A DNA stretch of 12,411 nucleotides from the NCBI GenBank assembly GCA_937860175.1, contig CALMBJ010000173.1, positions 1 through 12,411 on the forward strand. The letters are read 5' to 3'. The DNA comes from an uncultured Actinomycetes bacterium (GTDB lineage Bacteria; Actinomycetota; Actinomycetes; Nanopelagicales; Nanopelagicaceae). The notes under the pieces were generated by a model that saw only the letters and a program-made list of their open reading frames with translations, searched no databases and was not told where the DNA came from. Each line of letters begins with the position of its first letter. Position 1 is the stretch's first letter. This document shows positions 1-7,459 of this stretch, piece after piece. The position numbers were made by a program, and so were the translations under genes.

Positions 1-2
1 AG

Positions 3-260
3 CGTCGCAAGAAGGCAGCAGCTAAGAAGGCAGTAGCAGCTCCAAAGAAGCGCAAGAAGGCAGCAGCTAAGAAGGCAACTGCAAAGAAGGCGGCTCCAAA
101 GCGTCGCAAGAAGGCAGCAGCTAAGAAGGCAGCTCCAAAGCGCAAGAAGGCAGCAGCTAAGAAGGCAGCTCCAAAGCGCAAGAAGGCAGCGAAGAAGGTT
201 GCAGCTCCAGCAGCAGCACCAAAGAAGCGCCGCAAGAAGGCAGCAAAGAAGGCTAAGTAA
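3..260 (+). CDS. C-terminal part of a Lys/Ala-rich nucleoid protein (HU/HupB-like or histone H1-like tail), 5' end outside window
   Basis: The frame starting at base 3 is open from the window edge to TAA at 258-260 and gives 85 residues made almost only of Lys, Ala, Arg and Pro. The composition resembles the C-terminal tails of actinobacterial HupB (PAKKA-type repeats) and of histone H1-like proteins. In those families the disordered basic tail neutralises DNA and helps compact the nucleoid. The tail is built from repeats of an RKKAAAKKAAPK-like block. The DNA-binding core would lie upstream, outside the window, so assignment to HU is inference from the tail alone. Alternatives are a free-standing H1-like protein or a basic tail on another nucleic-acid-binding protein. 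A strong terminator follows the stop, so this is the last gene of its transcript. Lysine is encoded only by AAG and alanine mostly by GCA, consistent with high expression or recent repeat expansion. Confidence 0.65.
   Translation, partial: RRKKAAAKKAVAAPKKRKKAAAKKATAKKAAPKRRKKAAAKKAAPKRKKAAAKKAAPKRKKAAKKVAAPAAAPKKRRKKAAKKAK
9..233 (+). repeat. Degenerate in-frame tandem repeat encoding the basic tail
   Basis: Five consecutive units each begin with codons AAG AAG GCA and end at CGC: 9-53 (45 bp), 54-107 (54 bp), 108-143 (36 bp), 144-179 (36 bp) and 180-233 (54 bp). A shortened sixth unit runs 234-260. The two 36-bp copies at 108-143 and 144-179 are identical, which points to recent duplication or slippage. 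All unit lengths are multiples of three, so the reading frame is kept. Confidence 0.85.
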
Positions 261-276
261 AGCCCTTCAGCTTATT

Positions 277-311
277 AAAAAAACCCGCCACTCTATGTGG
301 CGGGTTTTTTT
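277..311. terminator. Bidirectional rho-independent terminator
   Basis: A perfect 8-bp GC-rich stem (CCCGCCAC at 284-291, GTGGCGGG at 297-304) encloses a 5-nt loop. It is preceded by seven A (277-283) and followed by seven T (305-311), so each strand's transcript has a hairpin followed by a U tract. It lies 17 bp after the stop of the basic-tail gene and about 48 bp after the stop of the convergent MarR gene, and so can end both transcripts. Confidence 0.95.
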
Positions 312-358
312 ATGCAGTTTTATTTCAATGAATTACCGGATAAACCAATAGAGATGAG

Positions 359-844
359 TTACTTATCTTCGAGATTCTCTTTGCGAAGAGATTCCTCTAT
401 GCGTTCAAATATTTCAGCCAGGGTTTGTTGATCACTCTTTGATAAGTGGTCCATAAATCGATTGCGCACACTTTCAACATGATCTGGAGCGGCTCCAACA
501 ATCGCCTTCCACCCCTTGGGGGTCATCACCGCGAAGTACCCTCTTTTGTCATCTGGGCATGGCTCTCGGCGAACCCAACCCTCTTTCTCCATAACCTTCA
601 TGCGATGCGATAACCGCGAGCGCGATAACAGGGCGTTTGCAGCTAGTTCGCTCATTCTCATCCTGCGATCTGGAGCATCACTGAGTTGAACCAATATTTC
701 ATAATCTGGCATCGATAGATCATGGGAATCCAGATCTGAATCTAAGGCTTCTATCAGCCGACGACTAGCGATGATGTAGCGTCGCCAAGCCTTCATTTCA
801 GTGGGGTTGAGCCACCTTGGTGCGGTAGCGTTTTCACCTGCCAT
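359..844 (-). CDS. MarR-family winged-helix transcriptional regulator
   Basis: The product is a 161-residue cytosolic protein of usual MarR length. Seen in the sequence: an N-terminal helical dimerisation part (about 11-40) with a Trp-Leu-x-Pro-x-Glu start region; a winged-helix core with helix SELAANAL at 65-72; a recognition helix around SRSRLSHRM (74-82); and a wing at 92-105 with Asp98, Asp99, Arg101 and Gly102, the conserved D-x-R-G tip. MarR proteins are dimeric, usually repress their own and a neighbouring gene, and release DNA on binding small aromatics or on oxidation. It contains one cysteine (Cys96), too little to argue for redox sensing. It is divergent from the M13 peptidase gene, with a 14-bp palindrome between the two starts. 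No Shine-Dalgarno sequence precedes the ATG at 844; Met17 is an alternative start, but the residues before it look like the normal family N-terminus. The ligand is unknown. Confidence 0.92.
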   Translation of the reverse strand: MAGENATAPRWLNPTEMKAWRRYIIASRRLIEALDSDLDSHDLSMPDYEILVQLSDAPDRRMRMSELAANALLSRSRLSHRMKVMEKEGWVRREPCPDDKRGYFAVMTPKGWKAIVGAAPDHVESVRNRFMDHLSKSDQQTLAEIFERIEESLRKENLEDK

Positions 845-864
845 GAGTGCAGTCTACGGCAAAG

Positions 865-878
865 GTTGAAGCTTCAAC
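865..878. promoter_or_regulatory. Candidate MarR operator, perfect palindrome
   Basis: GTTGAAGCTTCAAC is a perfect 14-bp inverted repeat in the 58-bp gap between the divergent MarR and M13 genes, 20 bp from the MarR ATG and 24 bp from the M13 GTG. MarR dimers bind palindromes of about this size, and TTGAA/TTCAA half sites are common for the family. Binding here could block both divergent promoters. Control of the peptidase is inferred from position, not shown. Confidence 0.6.
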
Positions 879-891
879 TACTTTTATTTAG

Positions 892-896
892 AGGAG
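892..896 (+). promoter_or_regulatory. Ribosome binding site fixing the GTG start of the M13 gene
   Basis: AGGAG lies 6 nt before GTG at 903, a normal spacing. No ATG codon nearby has comparable support, so it decides the non-ATG start. Confidence 0.75.
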
Positions 897-902
897 AGTT
901 TT

Positions 903-2861
903 GTGAGTAACCAGAGTTTGTCGGGCGCGGGTTTAGATTTTTCCCATCAAGATACTTCAGTTCGACCACAAGATGATCTCTACCGCCACTTCAATGGTGG
1001 CTGGCTCAAGAGCGCAGAGATCCCGGCAGATCGCGCCAGCGATGGTGCCTTTATCGCTCTTCGCATCCAATCTGAGGCAAGGGTGCGCGAGATAATTGAA
1101 GGTGCAACCGGCTCAGATGAAGCTACCAAGATTTCCAATATTTATAAGTCCTTTATGGATGCAGCCGCAGTAAATGCAAAGGGCGGCACCCCTATTGCGG
1201 GAGAGCTTGCCCAGGTTGATTCGATTTCATCTTTGACTGACTTTGTTTCTACCTTTTCAAAGTTAGAAGCCCGTGGAACCTCTGGAATCTTTGGCACCTT
1301 TATCTACGCAGATATGAAGGATGCATCAACCAACATCTTGTACCTAGTGCAAGGTGGAATCTCCTTGCCGGATGAGGCTTACTACCGCGAAGAAAAGTAT
1401 GCAGATATCCGCACCGCTTATCTTTCCCATATTGAAGCGATGTTCACTTTGGCTGGAGTTTCAAACCCAGCTGAAAATGCAGCCAAGGTCATGGCCCTAG
1501 AAACCAGCATTGCCAGCCATCATTGGGACCAAGTGAAAAATCGCGATGCAACCTTGACCTACAACAAAATGGATCGCGCACAGGTAAAAGCCTTGATGCC
1601 AGCATTTGATTGGGAGCTTTACTTATCAGAGGGCGAGATTCCAGGGATTGTTTTGGATTCAGTTATCGTGCAGCAGCCATCATTTTTTGAAGGCCTAGGC
1701 GCTCTTTTGGCCAACTTTGATGTTGATGCCTGGAAGGCCTGGCTTAAGTGGCACATCATTAGTGGGGCAGCTCCATACCTTTCAGATGATTTCACCAATG
1801 AAAACTTCGCCTTCTTCGGCAAGGTCTTGAGTGGAACTCCTGAACTTCGCGAGCGCTGGAAGCGCGCAGTTTCGATGATTGAAGGTTCACTGGGTGAGGC
1901 GGTTGGAAAGGTTTATGTACAAAAGTACTTTCCGGCCGAAGCCAAAGCACGTATGGAAAAGCTTGTTGCAAACCTGATTGAGGCCTACCGCATCAGCATC
2001 AATGAACTTGAATGGATGAGCCCTGATACCAAGGTCAAAGCTTTGGAAAAACTGGGCAAGTTCCGCCCCAAGATTGGCTATCCAGATAAGTGGCGTGATT
2101 ACAGCGCACTGCAAACAACGCCAGATGATCTGTATGGAAATGTGGGCCGCGTCGTTAAGTTCCAGCGAGATCACGAACTTTCAAAGATTGGCAAGCCGGT
2201 TGATCGCGATGAATGGTTGATGGCTCCACAAACAGTCAACGCTTATTACAACCCGGTCATGAATGAGATCGTCTTTCCTGCAGCGATTTTGCAGCCGCCA
2301 TTTTTTGGTTTAGATCATGATGATGCCGTTAACTACGGAGCCATTGGTGCGGTTATTGGCCATGAGATTGGCCATGGCTTTGATGATCAAGGCTCTAAGT
2401 ACGATGGCGATGGTGCGCTGAATAACTGGTGGACAGATGCAGATCGGGCAGCCTTTGAAGAGCGCACCAAGGCGCTCATTGACCAATACGATGCTTTGAT
2501 CCCAGAAGAAGCCCCAGATGTAAATGTCAACGGAGCTTTAACTATTGGTGAAAACATCGGTGACCTCGGAGGTCTGGCGATCGCATACAAGGCTTACCAA
2601 ATTTCGCTACAAGGAAAGCCATCACCAGTGATCGAGGGCATGAGCGGTGAAAAGCGTTTAATGCTTTCCTGGGCGCAGGTGTGGCGGGCCAAGGTTCGAC
2701 CTGAAGAGATGCGCCGACGTATCGCAATCGACCCTCACTCCCCTGCTGAGTTTCGTTGCAATCAAATTCTGAAGAACTTCACTCCGTTCTATGAAGAGTT
2801 TGGCGTGACCGACAAAGATTCGCTGTGGCTAGAGGAACAAGCTCGAGTTCAGATTTGGTAA
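903..2861 (+). CDS. pepO: M13-family (neprilysin/PepO-type) zinc metallopeptidase, cytosolic
   Basis: The product is a 652-residue endopeptidase that cleaves oligopeptides. All hallmarks of the family are visible: substrate-binding N-A-Y at 446-448; zinc motif HEIGH at 487-491 (His487 and His491 as ligands, Glu488 catalytic); GENIGDLGG, in which Glu550 is the third zinc ligand and Asp554 supports the histidine; and DPHSP with His612, equivalent to the transition-state histidine of neprilysin. The protein ends in Q-I-W, like the C-x-x-W tail of the family. The N-terminus (about 9-35) matches the usual M13 start and has no signal peptide or membrane anchor, unlike neprilysin but as in many bacterial PepO enzymes, so it should act in the cytoplasm. 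The GTG start follows a clear ribosome binding site. It is likely co-transcribed with tgt 4 bp downstream. A role in digesting peptides brought in by the nearby ABC importer is plausible but inferred. Confidence 0.95.
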   Translation: MSNQSLSGAGLDFSHQDTSVRPQDDLYRHFNGGWLKSAEIPADRASDGAFIALRIQSEARVREIIEGATGSDEATKISNIYKSFMDAAAVNAKGGTPIAGELAQVDSISSLTDFVSTFSKLEARGTSGIFGTFIYADMKDASTNILYLVQGGISLPDEAYYREEKYADIRTAYLSHIEAMFTLAGVSNPAENAAKVMALETSIASHHWDQVKNRDATLTYNKMDRAQVKALMPAFDWELYLSEGEIPGIVLDSVIVQQPSFFEGLGALLANFDVDAWKAWLKWHIISGAAPYLSDDFTNENFAFFGKVLSGTPELRERWKRAVSMIEGSLGEAVGKVYVQKYFPAEAKARMEKLVANLIEAYRISINELEWMSPDTKVKALEKLGKFRPKIGYPDKWRDYSALQTTPDDLYGNVGRVVKFQRDHELSKIGKPVDRDEWLMAPQTVNAYYNPVMNEIVFPAAILQPPFFGLDHDDAVNYGAIGAVIGHEIGHGFDDQGSKYDGDGALNNWWTDADRAAFEERTKALIDQYDALIPEEAPDVNVNGALTIGENIGDLGGLAIAYKAYQISLQGKPSPVIEGMSGEKRLMLSWAQVWRAKVRPEEMRRRIAIDPHSPAEFRCNQILKNFTPFYEEFGVTDKDSLWLEEQARVQIW

Positions 2862-2865
2862 TGCA

Positions 2866-4101
2866 TTGAGTTTTTCATTTGATATCAAGCATGCTGAAAC
2901 TGGCTCACTTGCTCGTGTTGGAACCATCAATACTCCACATGGAGCGATTCAGACGCCTGCTTTTATTCCGGTAGGAACTAAGGCAACGGTTAAATCCGTG
3001 CTGCCTGAATCCATGAAGGATTTAGGATCGCAAGCCTTACTTTCAAATGCCTACCACCTGTACTTACAACCAGGTTCAGATATCTTGGATGAGGCTGGCG
3101 GGCTAGCTAAATTTATGAACTGGCCAGGGCCAACCTTTACCGACTCTGGTGGCTTTCAAGTTTTGTCATTGGGTGTTGGCTTTAAAAAAGTCTTGGCGAT
3201 GGATGCCCAAACATTTCGCCGAGATGATGTGATCGCAGGTAACAAGGATCGCTTGGCACATGTTGATGATGAGGGTGTGACCTTTAAATCCCACCTTGAT
3301 GGATCGATGCACCGATTTACCCCTGAAGTTTCGATGCAGGTGCAACATCAAATCGGCGCCGACATCATGTTTGCCTTTGATGAGTGCACCACCTTGCACA
3401 ACACCCGTCCGTATCAAGAGTTAGCGATGGATCGCACCTATGCCTGGGCGATCCGTTGCCTTGATGAACATAAGCGACTTACCGAGGAGCGAGTGGGCAA
3501 GCCTTACCAAGCCCTGTTCGGCGTGATCCAGGGGGCCCAATATGAGGATCTGCGAAAGAAGGCAGCAACTGATCTGGGTGCAATGGAGTCAAATGGCCAA
3601 TCCTTTGATGGTTTTGGAATTGGCGGGGCGCTAGATAAGGGACAGCTCGGAACAATCGTTTCCTGGGTCAATGAGATCCTGCCTGAAAACAAACCTCGCC
3701 ACTTGCTGGGTATCGGCGCCCCAGAAGATCTATTTGTCGGCGTAGAAAATGGTTGTGACACCTTTGATTGCGTATTGGCGAGCAGAATTGCACGCACCAG
3801 CGCTGTGTACACGATGGAGGGGCGATTTAACCTGTCTAACAGCCGTTTTAAGCGGGATTTCACGCCCATTGATAGTGAATGCGACTGTTACACCTGTACG
3901 CACTACACACGGGCTTATATGCACCATGTATTCCGCGGTAAGGAAATTATTAGCGCGACCTTGGCAACGATTCACAATGAAAGATTTATTGTTCGATTGG
4001 TAGATCAGATGCGCCAGGCGCTTCTGGATGGAAACTTTGCCGACATGAAGGCGGATTTCTTGGGCCGATACACCCACCGAAGCGGTCAAGCCCGAGATTA
4101 A
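2866..4101 (+). CDS. tgt: tRNA-guanine transglycosylase (queuosine pathway)
   Basis: Tgt swaps guanine at the wobble position 34 of GUN-anticodon tRNAs (Asp, Asn, His, Tyr) for a 7-deazaguanine base, usually preQ1 in bacteria. The 411-residue protein has Asp93 in TDSGGFQ, Asp172 in FDECT (base recognition), the nucleophile Asp301 in TFDCV, and a complete zinc site: Cys339, Cys341, Cys344 and His370. About 30 residues near 106-135 form an extra loop before GVTFKSHLDGS; I recall this from other actinobacterial Tgt proteins. The pocket motif reads GGALDKGQ (253-260) where the classical enzyme has GGLAVGE. The start is TTG at 2866, chosen because the sequence from there matches the family N-terminus. 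It has no good Shine-Dalgarno, so translation probably depends on coupling to the M13 gene. No queuosine synthesis genes are nearby, so the base may be salvaged. Confidence 0.95.
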   Translation: MSFSFDIKHAETGSLARVGTINTPHGAIQTPAFIPVGTKATVKSVLPESMKDLGSQALLSNAYHLYLQPGSDILDEAGGLAKFMNWPGPTFTDSGGFQVLSLGVGFKKVLAMDAQTFRRDDVIAGNKDRLAHVDDEGVTFKSHLDGSMHRFTPEVSMQVQHQIGADIMFAFDECTTLHNTRPYQELAMDRTYAWAIRCLDEHKRLTEERVGKPYQALFGVIQGAQYEDLRKKAATDLGAMESNGQSFDGFGIGGALDKGQLGTIVSWVNEILPENKPRHLLGIGAPEDLFVGVENGCDTFDCVLASRIARTSAVYTMEGRFNLSNSRFKRDFTPIDSECDCYTCTHYTRAYMHHVFRGKEIISATLATIHNERFIVRLVDQMRQALLDGNFADMKADFLGRYTHRSGQARD

Positions 4102-4112
4102 AGCTTGCCGGA

Positions 4113-4727
4113 TTAAGGGTTTTTTACAACCTTAGGCAGGTTCCAGTTGTACTTAATCGATAGCTCGCGGACCAGAACAACCACAAGCCCTGCGATCGCG
4201 ACTACAGCAGCTTCATTCAGATCAAGGGCATCTAGAGTCAAGTAAACAACCGCACCCGAAAGACAGGCGGTTCCAATAGTTTCGCGGTGCAGCAGTACGG
4301 GCTCTGTCTGGCACATGATGTCTCGGAACAATCCACCCGAAACCGCACCGATTAATCCAAGAACGGCGGCTGCAACCAATGGCGCATTATTTGAAAGTGC
4401 AAACTGAACACTCGAAACGGTAGCAACGGCCAACCCCAAAGTATCTAAGGACAAGGCGAAGCGACCTACATCTTGGGTCTTGCCCATCGCGATCGTGATT
4501 AAGAATGCGGCGATGATCGGTGCGAACAACCACGGATACTGAATCCATGGCGGCTGCTCACCCATAAACAGGTTACGTAAAGTTCCGCCTGAAATAGAAG
4601 CGATTGCAGCGATGAAAAGAATGCCGCCGTAATCTAGACCCTTGCTGGCTGCCACCCTTGCTCCAACCAGTGCAAAAGCAAAGGTTGAAACAAGATCAAG
4701 GCCAAAGACCAGCAGGTCTAAATCCAT
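4113..4727 (-). CDS. UPF0126/TRIC-family membrane protein (putative glycine transporter or cation channel)
   Basis: The product is a 204-residue membrane protein with about seven hydrophobic helices arranged as two homologous halves. The first half carries SISGGTLRN (45-52), the second AVSGGLFRD (128-136). This duplicated G-G-x-x-R-D/N signature defines the UPF0126 (YicG-like) family, structurally related to trimeric intracellular cation (TRIC) channels. Bacterial members have been linked to glycine uptake by mutant-fitness work (from memory) and to potassium conductance by structural analogy; I cannot choose between these from sequence. The first half has Asn52 where Asp is usual. The gene starts 6 bp after the stop of the ABC ATPase gene and has no strong ribosome binding site, so it is very likely the last gene of the peptide-importer operon and translated by coupling. 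Its stop lies 11 bp from the convergent tgt stop, with no clear terminator between them. Confidence 0.88.
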   Translation of the reverse strand: MDLDLLVFGLDLVSTFAFALVGARVAASKGLDYGGILFIAAIASISGGTLRNLFMGEQPPWIQYPWLFAPIIAAFLITIAMGKTQDVGRFALSLDTLGLAVATVSSVQFALSNNAPLVAAAVLGLIGAVSGGLFRDIMCQTEPVLLHRETIGTACLSGAVVYLTLDALDLNEAAVVAIAGLVVVLVRELSIKYNWNLPKVVKNP

Positions 4728-4733
4728 CCAGAG

Positions 4734-6386
4734 CTACTTCTTGAGAGCTAGACGAGCCTCGCGACGAATCTTCTGCTCCTTTGGATCTGGAACAGGAACA
4801 GCTGAAATCAGACGCTTGGTGTAATCATTTTTCGGATTCTTCAAGATCAGATCGCGATCACCAGCTTCAACAAGCAGACCGTCCTGCATTACTGCAATTC
4901 TGTGACACAGGATGTCAACAACTGCCAAGTCGTGTGAGATAAACAAACACGCAAAGTTCAACTTACCTTGAAGCTCTTGAAGCAGCTCAAGGAAACGTGC
5001 CTGCACTGAAACATCCAGCGCAGAAGTTGGCTCATCTGCAATCAGTAGATCTGGGGTCAATGCCAACGCACGTGCAATACCTACGCGCTGGCGTTGTCCA
5101 CCAGAAAGCTCATGTGGGTAACGGTTGCGGTAGCTACGTGGAAGTTCAACTTGATCAAGCAGTTCTTCTACCTTGCGTGCAAGATCTGCACCCTTAGCAA
5201 GCTTTGCCAAGAACAGTGGCTCACCAATTGACTCACCAATTGGAAGACGTGGGTTAAGAGATGAGGCTGGATCCTGGAAAACAATTCCGGTGTGCTGGCG
5301 AATGTCGGAAAGCTGCTTTGAATTAGCACCCGCAATCTCCTTACCAACGATCTCAATGCTTCCGCCCTTAACAGGTAGCAAACCGATTGATGCACGACCA
5401 ACAGTTGTCTTTCCTGAACCTGACTCTCCTACCAAGCCCACGATTTCACCTGGATAGATTTCAAGGTTAAAGTTTTTAACCGCGGTAAATGCTGGTTGGC
5501 GTCCACGCTTTGGATACTCAATTGTGACATCTGAAAGCTTTAGCACTGGTGCTGGCTTTGCACTCTCTGAGTATGGAAGCGTGCGCTTTTTGGTAGAGCC
5601 CAACTTTGGAACAGATCCCAAAAGCTGTTGTGTGTAAGGATGCTTCGGGTTACTAAAGATTTGATCAGAGGTTCCGTGCTCAACGGTAACTCCATCCTTC
5701 ATAACCAGGATGTCATCAGCCATATCTGCAACAACACCCATGTCATGTGTGATTAAAAGGATTGCAGAGTTCAGCTTGTCCTTTAGTCCACGCATTAAAT
5801 CGAGGATTTCAGCCTGAACAGTTACATCGAGCGCGGTTGTTGGCTCATCTGCAACCAGCAGTGCAGGGTCGCAAGCAAGTGCTTGCGCGATCATCGCACG
5901 TTGGCGCTGACCACCTGATAGTTGGTGCGGGTACTTAAGAATTGATTGCTCTGGATTTGGAATATCCACCATGGTGATGAGCTCTAGGGCGCGTGCTTGC
6001 GCCTCTTTAGGGCCCATGTCAAAGTGGCTACGAAGAGTTTCGACGATTTGGAAACCAATTGTGTACAAAGGATTCAGCGCCGTCATTGGCTCCTGGAAGA
6101 TGTAAGCAACTTCTTTTCCACGGAATTGACGAAGAACAGAGGCCTTAGCGTTGATCATCTCTTCGCCCTTGACCTTTACGCTGCCCTCCATGCGTGCATT
6201 AGATGCAAGCAGAGACATTAGGCCAAGTGCTGTAGTTGACTTACCAGAACCTGATTCACCAACAATCGCCGTTACCTTGCCAGCGGCAAGGCCCAGGTTC
6301 ATATCGATAACAGCTGGGTACCAAACACCATCTACCCAGAAATCAACATTGAAATCAGAGATTTCGAGAATGTTCTCTTTGCTCAT
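4734..6386 (-). CDS. Fused dual-domain ABC ATPase of an oligopeptide/dipeptide importer (DppD-DppF type)
   Basis: The product is a 550-residue protein holding two complete nucleotide-binding domains that normally form the separate DppD/OppD and DppF/OppF subunits. Domain 1: Walker [10 protein letters not shown] (43-51), signature LSGGQ (156-160), Walker B ending in Asp180-Glu181, H-loop His214. Domain 2: Walker [10 protein letters not shown] (320-328), LSGGQ (427-431), Walker B Asp451-Glu452, H-loop His485. All catalytic residues are present in both, so both ATP sites should be active. A linker of about 20 residues (262-282) joins the domains. The C-terminal cysteine cluster found in many OppD/OppF proteins is absent after both domains. 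It sits at the cytoplasmic face and powers the two permeases encoded just upstream. The ATG at 6386 comes 3 bp after the stop of the DppC-type gene, with a weak AGGTG upstream. Confidence 0.96.
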   Translation of the reverse strand: MSKENILEISDFNVDFWVDGVWYPAVIDMNLGLAAGKVTAIVGESGSGKSTTALGLMSLLASNARMEGSVKVKGEEMINAKASVLRQFRGKEVAYIFQEPMTALNPLYTIGFQIVETLRSHFDMGPKEAQARALELITMVDIPNPEQSILKYPHQLSGGQRQRAMIAQALACDPALLVADEPTTALDVTVQAEILDLMRGLKDKLNSAILLITHDMGVVADMADDILVMKDGVTVEHGTSDQIFSNPKHPYTQQLLGSVPKLGSTKKRTLPYSESAKPAPVLKLSDVTIEYPKRGRQPAFTAVKNFNLEIYPGEIVGLVGESGSGKTTVGRASIGLLPVKGGSIEIVGKEIAGANSKQLSDIRQHTGIVFQDPASSLNPRLPIGESIGEPLFLAKLAKGADLARKVEELLDQVELPRSYRNRYPHELSGGQRQRVGIARALALTPDLLIADEPTSALDVSVQARFLELLQELQGKLNFACLFISHDLAVVDILCHRIAVMQDGLLVEAGDRDLILKNPKNDYTKRLISAVPVPDPKEQKIRREARLALKK

Positions 6387-6389
6387 GGC

Positions 6390-7457
6390 TTAAGCACCTG
6401 CCTTTGTGTGAAGTTTTGCTTGTAGGCGATCCTTCTTAGTGATTCGACGACGTTGACGTGGATCGAATGCATCACGTAATCCATCGCCGATGAAGTTAAC
6501 GCAAAGTGCGATAGAGATAATGAACAGACCTGGCCACCAGAACAACCAAGGACGTGTAGTAAATGATGATTCATATTGGCTAATCAAAAGACCAAGTGAA
6601 ACATCAGGTGCCACAACACCAAAGCCTAGGTATGACAGTGCTGTTTCAGTCAGAATCGCACCGGCCATAATGAGAGTTACTGCAACAATGATCTGGCCAA
6701 CTGCGTTAGGCAGAATGTGCTTGAAAGCGATACGGATATTTGATGCGCCAGCAACACGTGCTGCATCAACAAACTCCATCTCTCGCAGCGACAAGAACTG
6801 GGCTCGAACTAAACGGGCCAAGCCGGTCCAGCCGAGAATTCCTAAGAACAGCGCGAGATACAGCGGTCCGACCTTACCTACAGCCTTACCGATAACAGCT
6901 GCGATGATGATCGCAGGAACAGTTTGAATGAAGTCAACCAAGCGCATTAGTGATGCATCAACCATCTTGCCGTAGAAACCAGCAAGTGAGCCAACAACTA
7001 CACCAATAAATCCGGCGACAGCACCGATAACAAACATGATCATCAACGAGCGACGAGCACCGTTCATAACGAGTGCGAAGTAATCGCGACCGATGTCATC
7101 TTGTCCAAATGGGTGTGTTCCAAATCCAAAACCGGCACCTGGCTTTAGTGAAAGTGTTGGACATCCGGTTGTTCCACCCGGGCAATCCTCAAAGCGAAGT
7201 GCGGGAATATCTTCAGTTGTCCACTTCCACCAACCAGGAATTCGGATTGGGCCGATCTTGGTTTCGAGTGCGGTCATGACAAAGAGAATGAGAGAGGTGA
7301 GAACCACAAGTGCGCCAACCGCCGCACGGTGACGGAAGAAGCGACGTCGGACGATCTGACCCTGACTTAGACCTTCAACCTCTTTATTTGCAATAGCGCT
7401 TTCGCCGCCAGCCAGGATCTCTCCAGTGGCTTTTTCTTTGCGTTTAAATAGAGTCAT
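6390..7457 (-). CDS. DppC/OppC-type ABC permease
   Basis: The product is a 355-residue inner-membrane permease. It has a cytoplasmic N-terminal tail of about 40 residues, one helix at 46-64, an extracytoplasmic loop of roughly 65-130, then five helices. The loop ends in HPFGQDDIGRD (115-125), the DppC-type motif that precedes the BPD_transp_1 domain. The EAA coupling loop, which contacts the ATPase, is DAARVAGASNIRIAFKHILP (231-250). The helix following it and the FDPR stretch near the end are typical of the family. Two cysteines (Cys92 and Cys99) flank a Gly-rich turn in the external loop and could form a disulfide. The gene starts 2 bp after the stop of the DppB-type gene. Its ribosome binding site GAGGAAG lies just upstream, overlapping the end of that gene, so the two subunits are tightly coupled. 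Confidence 0.95.
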   Translation of the reverse strand: MTLFKRKEKATGEILAGGESAIANKEVEGLSQGQIVRRRFFRHRAAVGALVVLTSLILFVMTALETKIGPIRIPGWWKWTTEDIPALRFEDCPGGTTGCPTLSLKPGAGFGFGTHPFGQDDIGRDYFALVMNGARRSLMIMFVIGAVAGFIGVVVGSLAGFYGKMVDASLMRLVDFIQTVPAIIIAAVIGKAVGKVGPLYLALFLGILGWTGLARLVRAQFLSLREMEFVDAARVAGASNIRIAFKHILPNAVGQIIVAVTLIMAGAILTETALSYLGFGVVAPDVSLGLLISQYESSFTTRPWLFWWPGLFIISIALCVNFIGDGLRDAFDPRQRRRITKKDRLQAKLHTKAGA

Positions 7458-7459
7458 GG

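Noticed and set aside
1..260. Dense short repeats that could suggest a CRISPR array or satellite repeat
   Set aside because: The repeats have no unique spacers, keep a single open frame of Lys/Ala/Pro/Arg codons, and end in a stop codon followed by a terminator. They are coding repeats.
3730..4089. Open frames on the opposite strand and in another plus frame inside tgt
   Set aside because: They overlap the well-supported zinc-binding end of Tgt, have no family features or ribosome sites, and are shadows of its codon use.
4101..4136. Possible terminator between convergent tgt and UPF0126 genes
   Set aside because: A run of six T follows GGG, but only 3-5 bp weak pairings are available on either side. 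I could not support a real hairpin.
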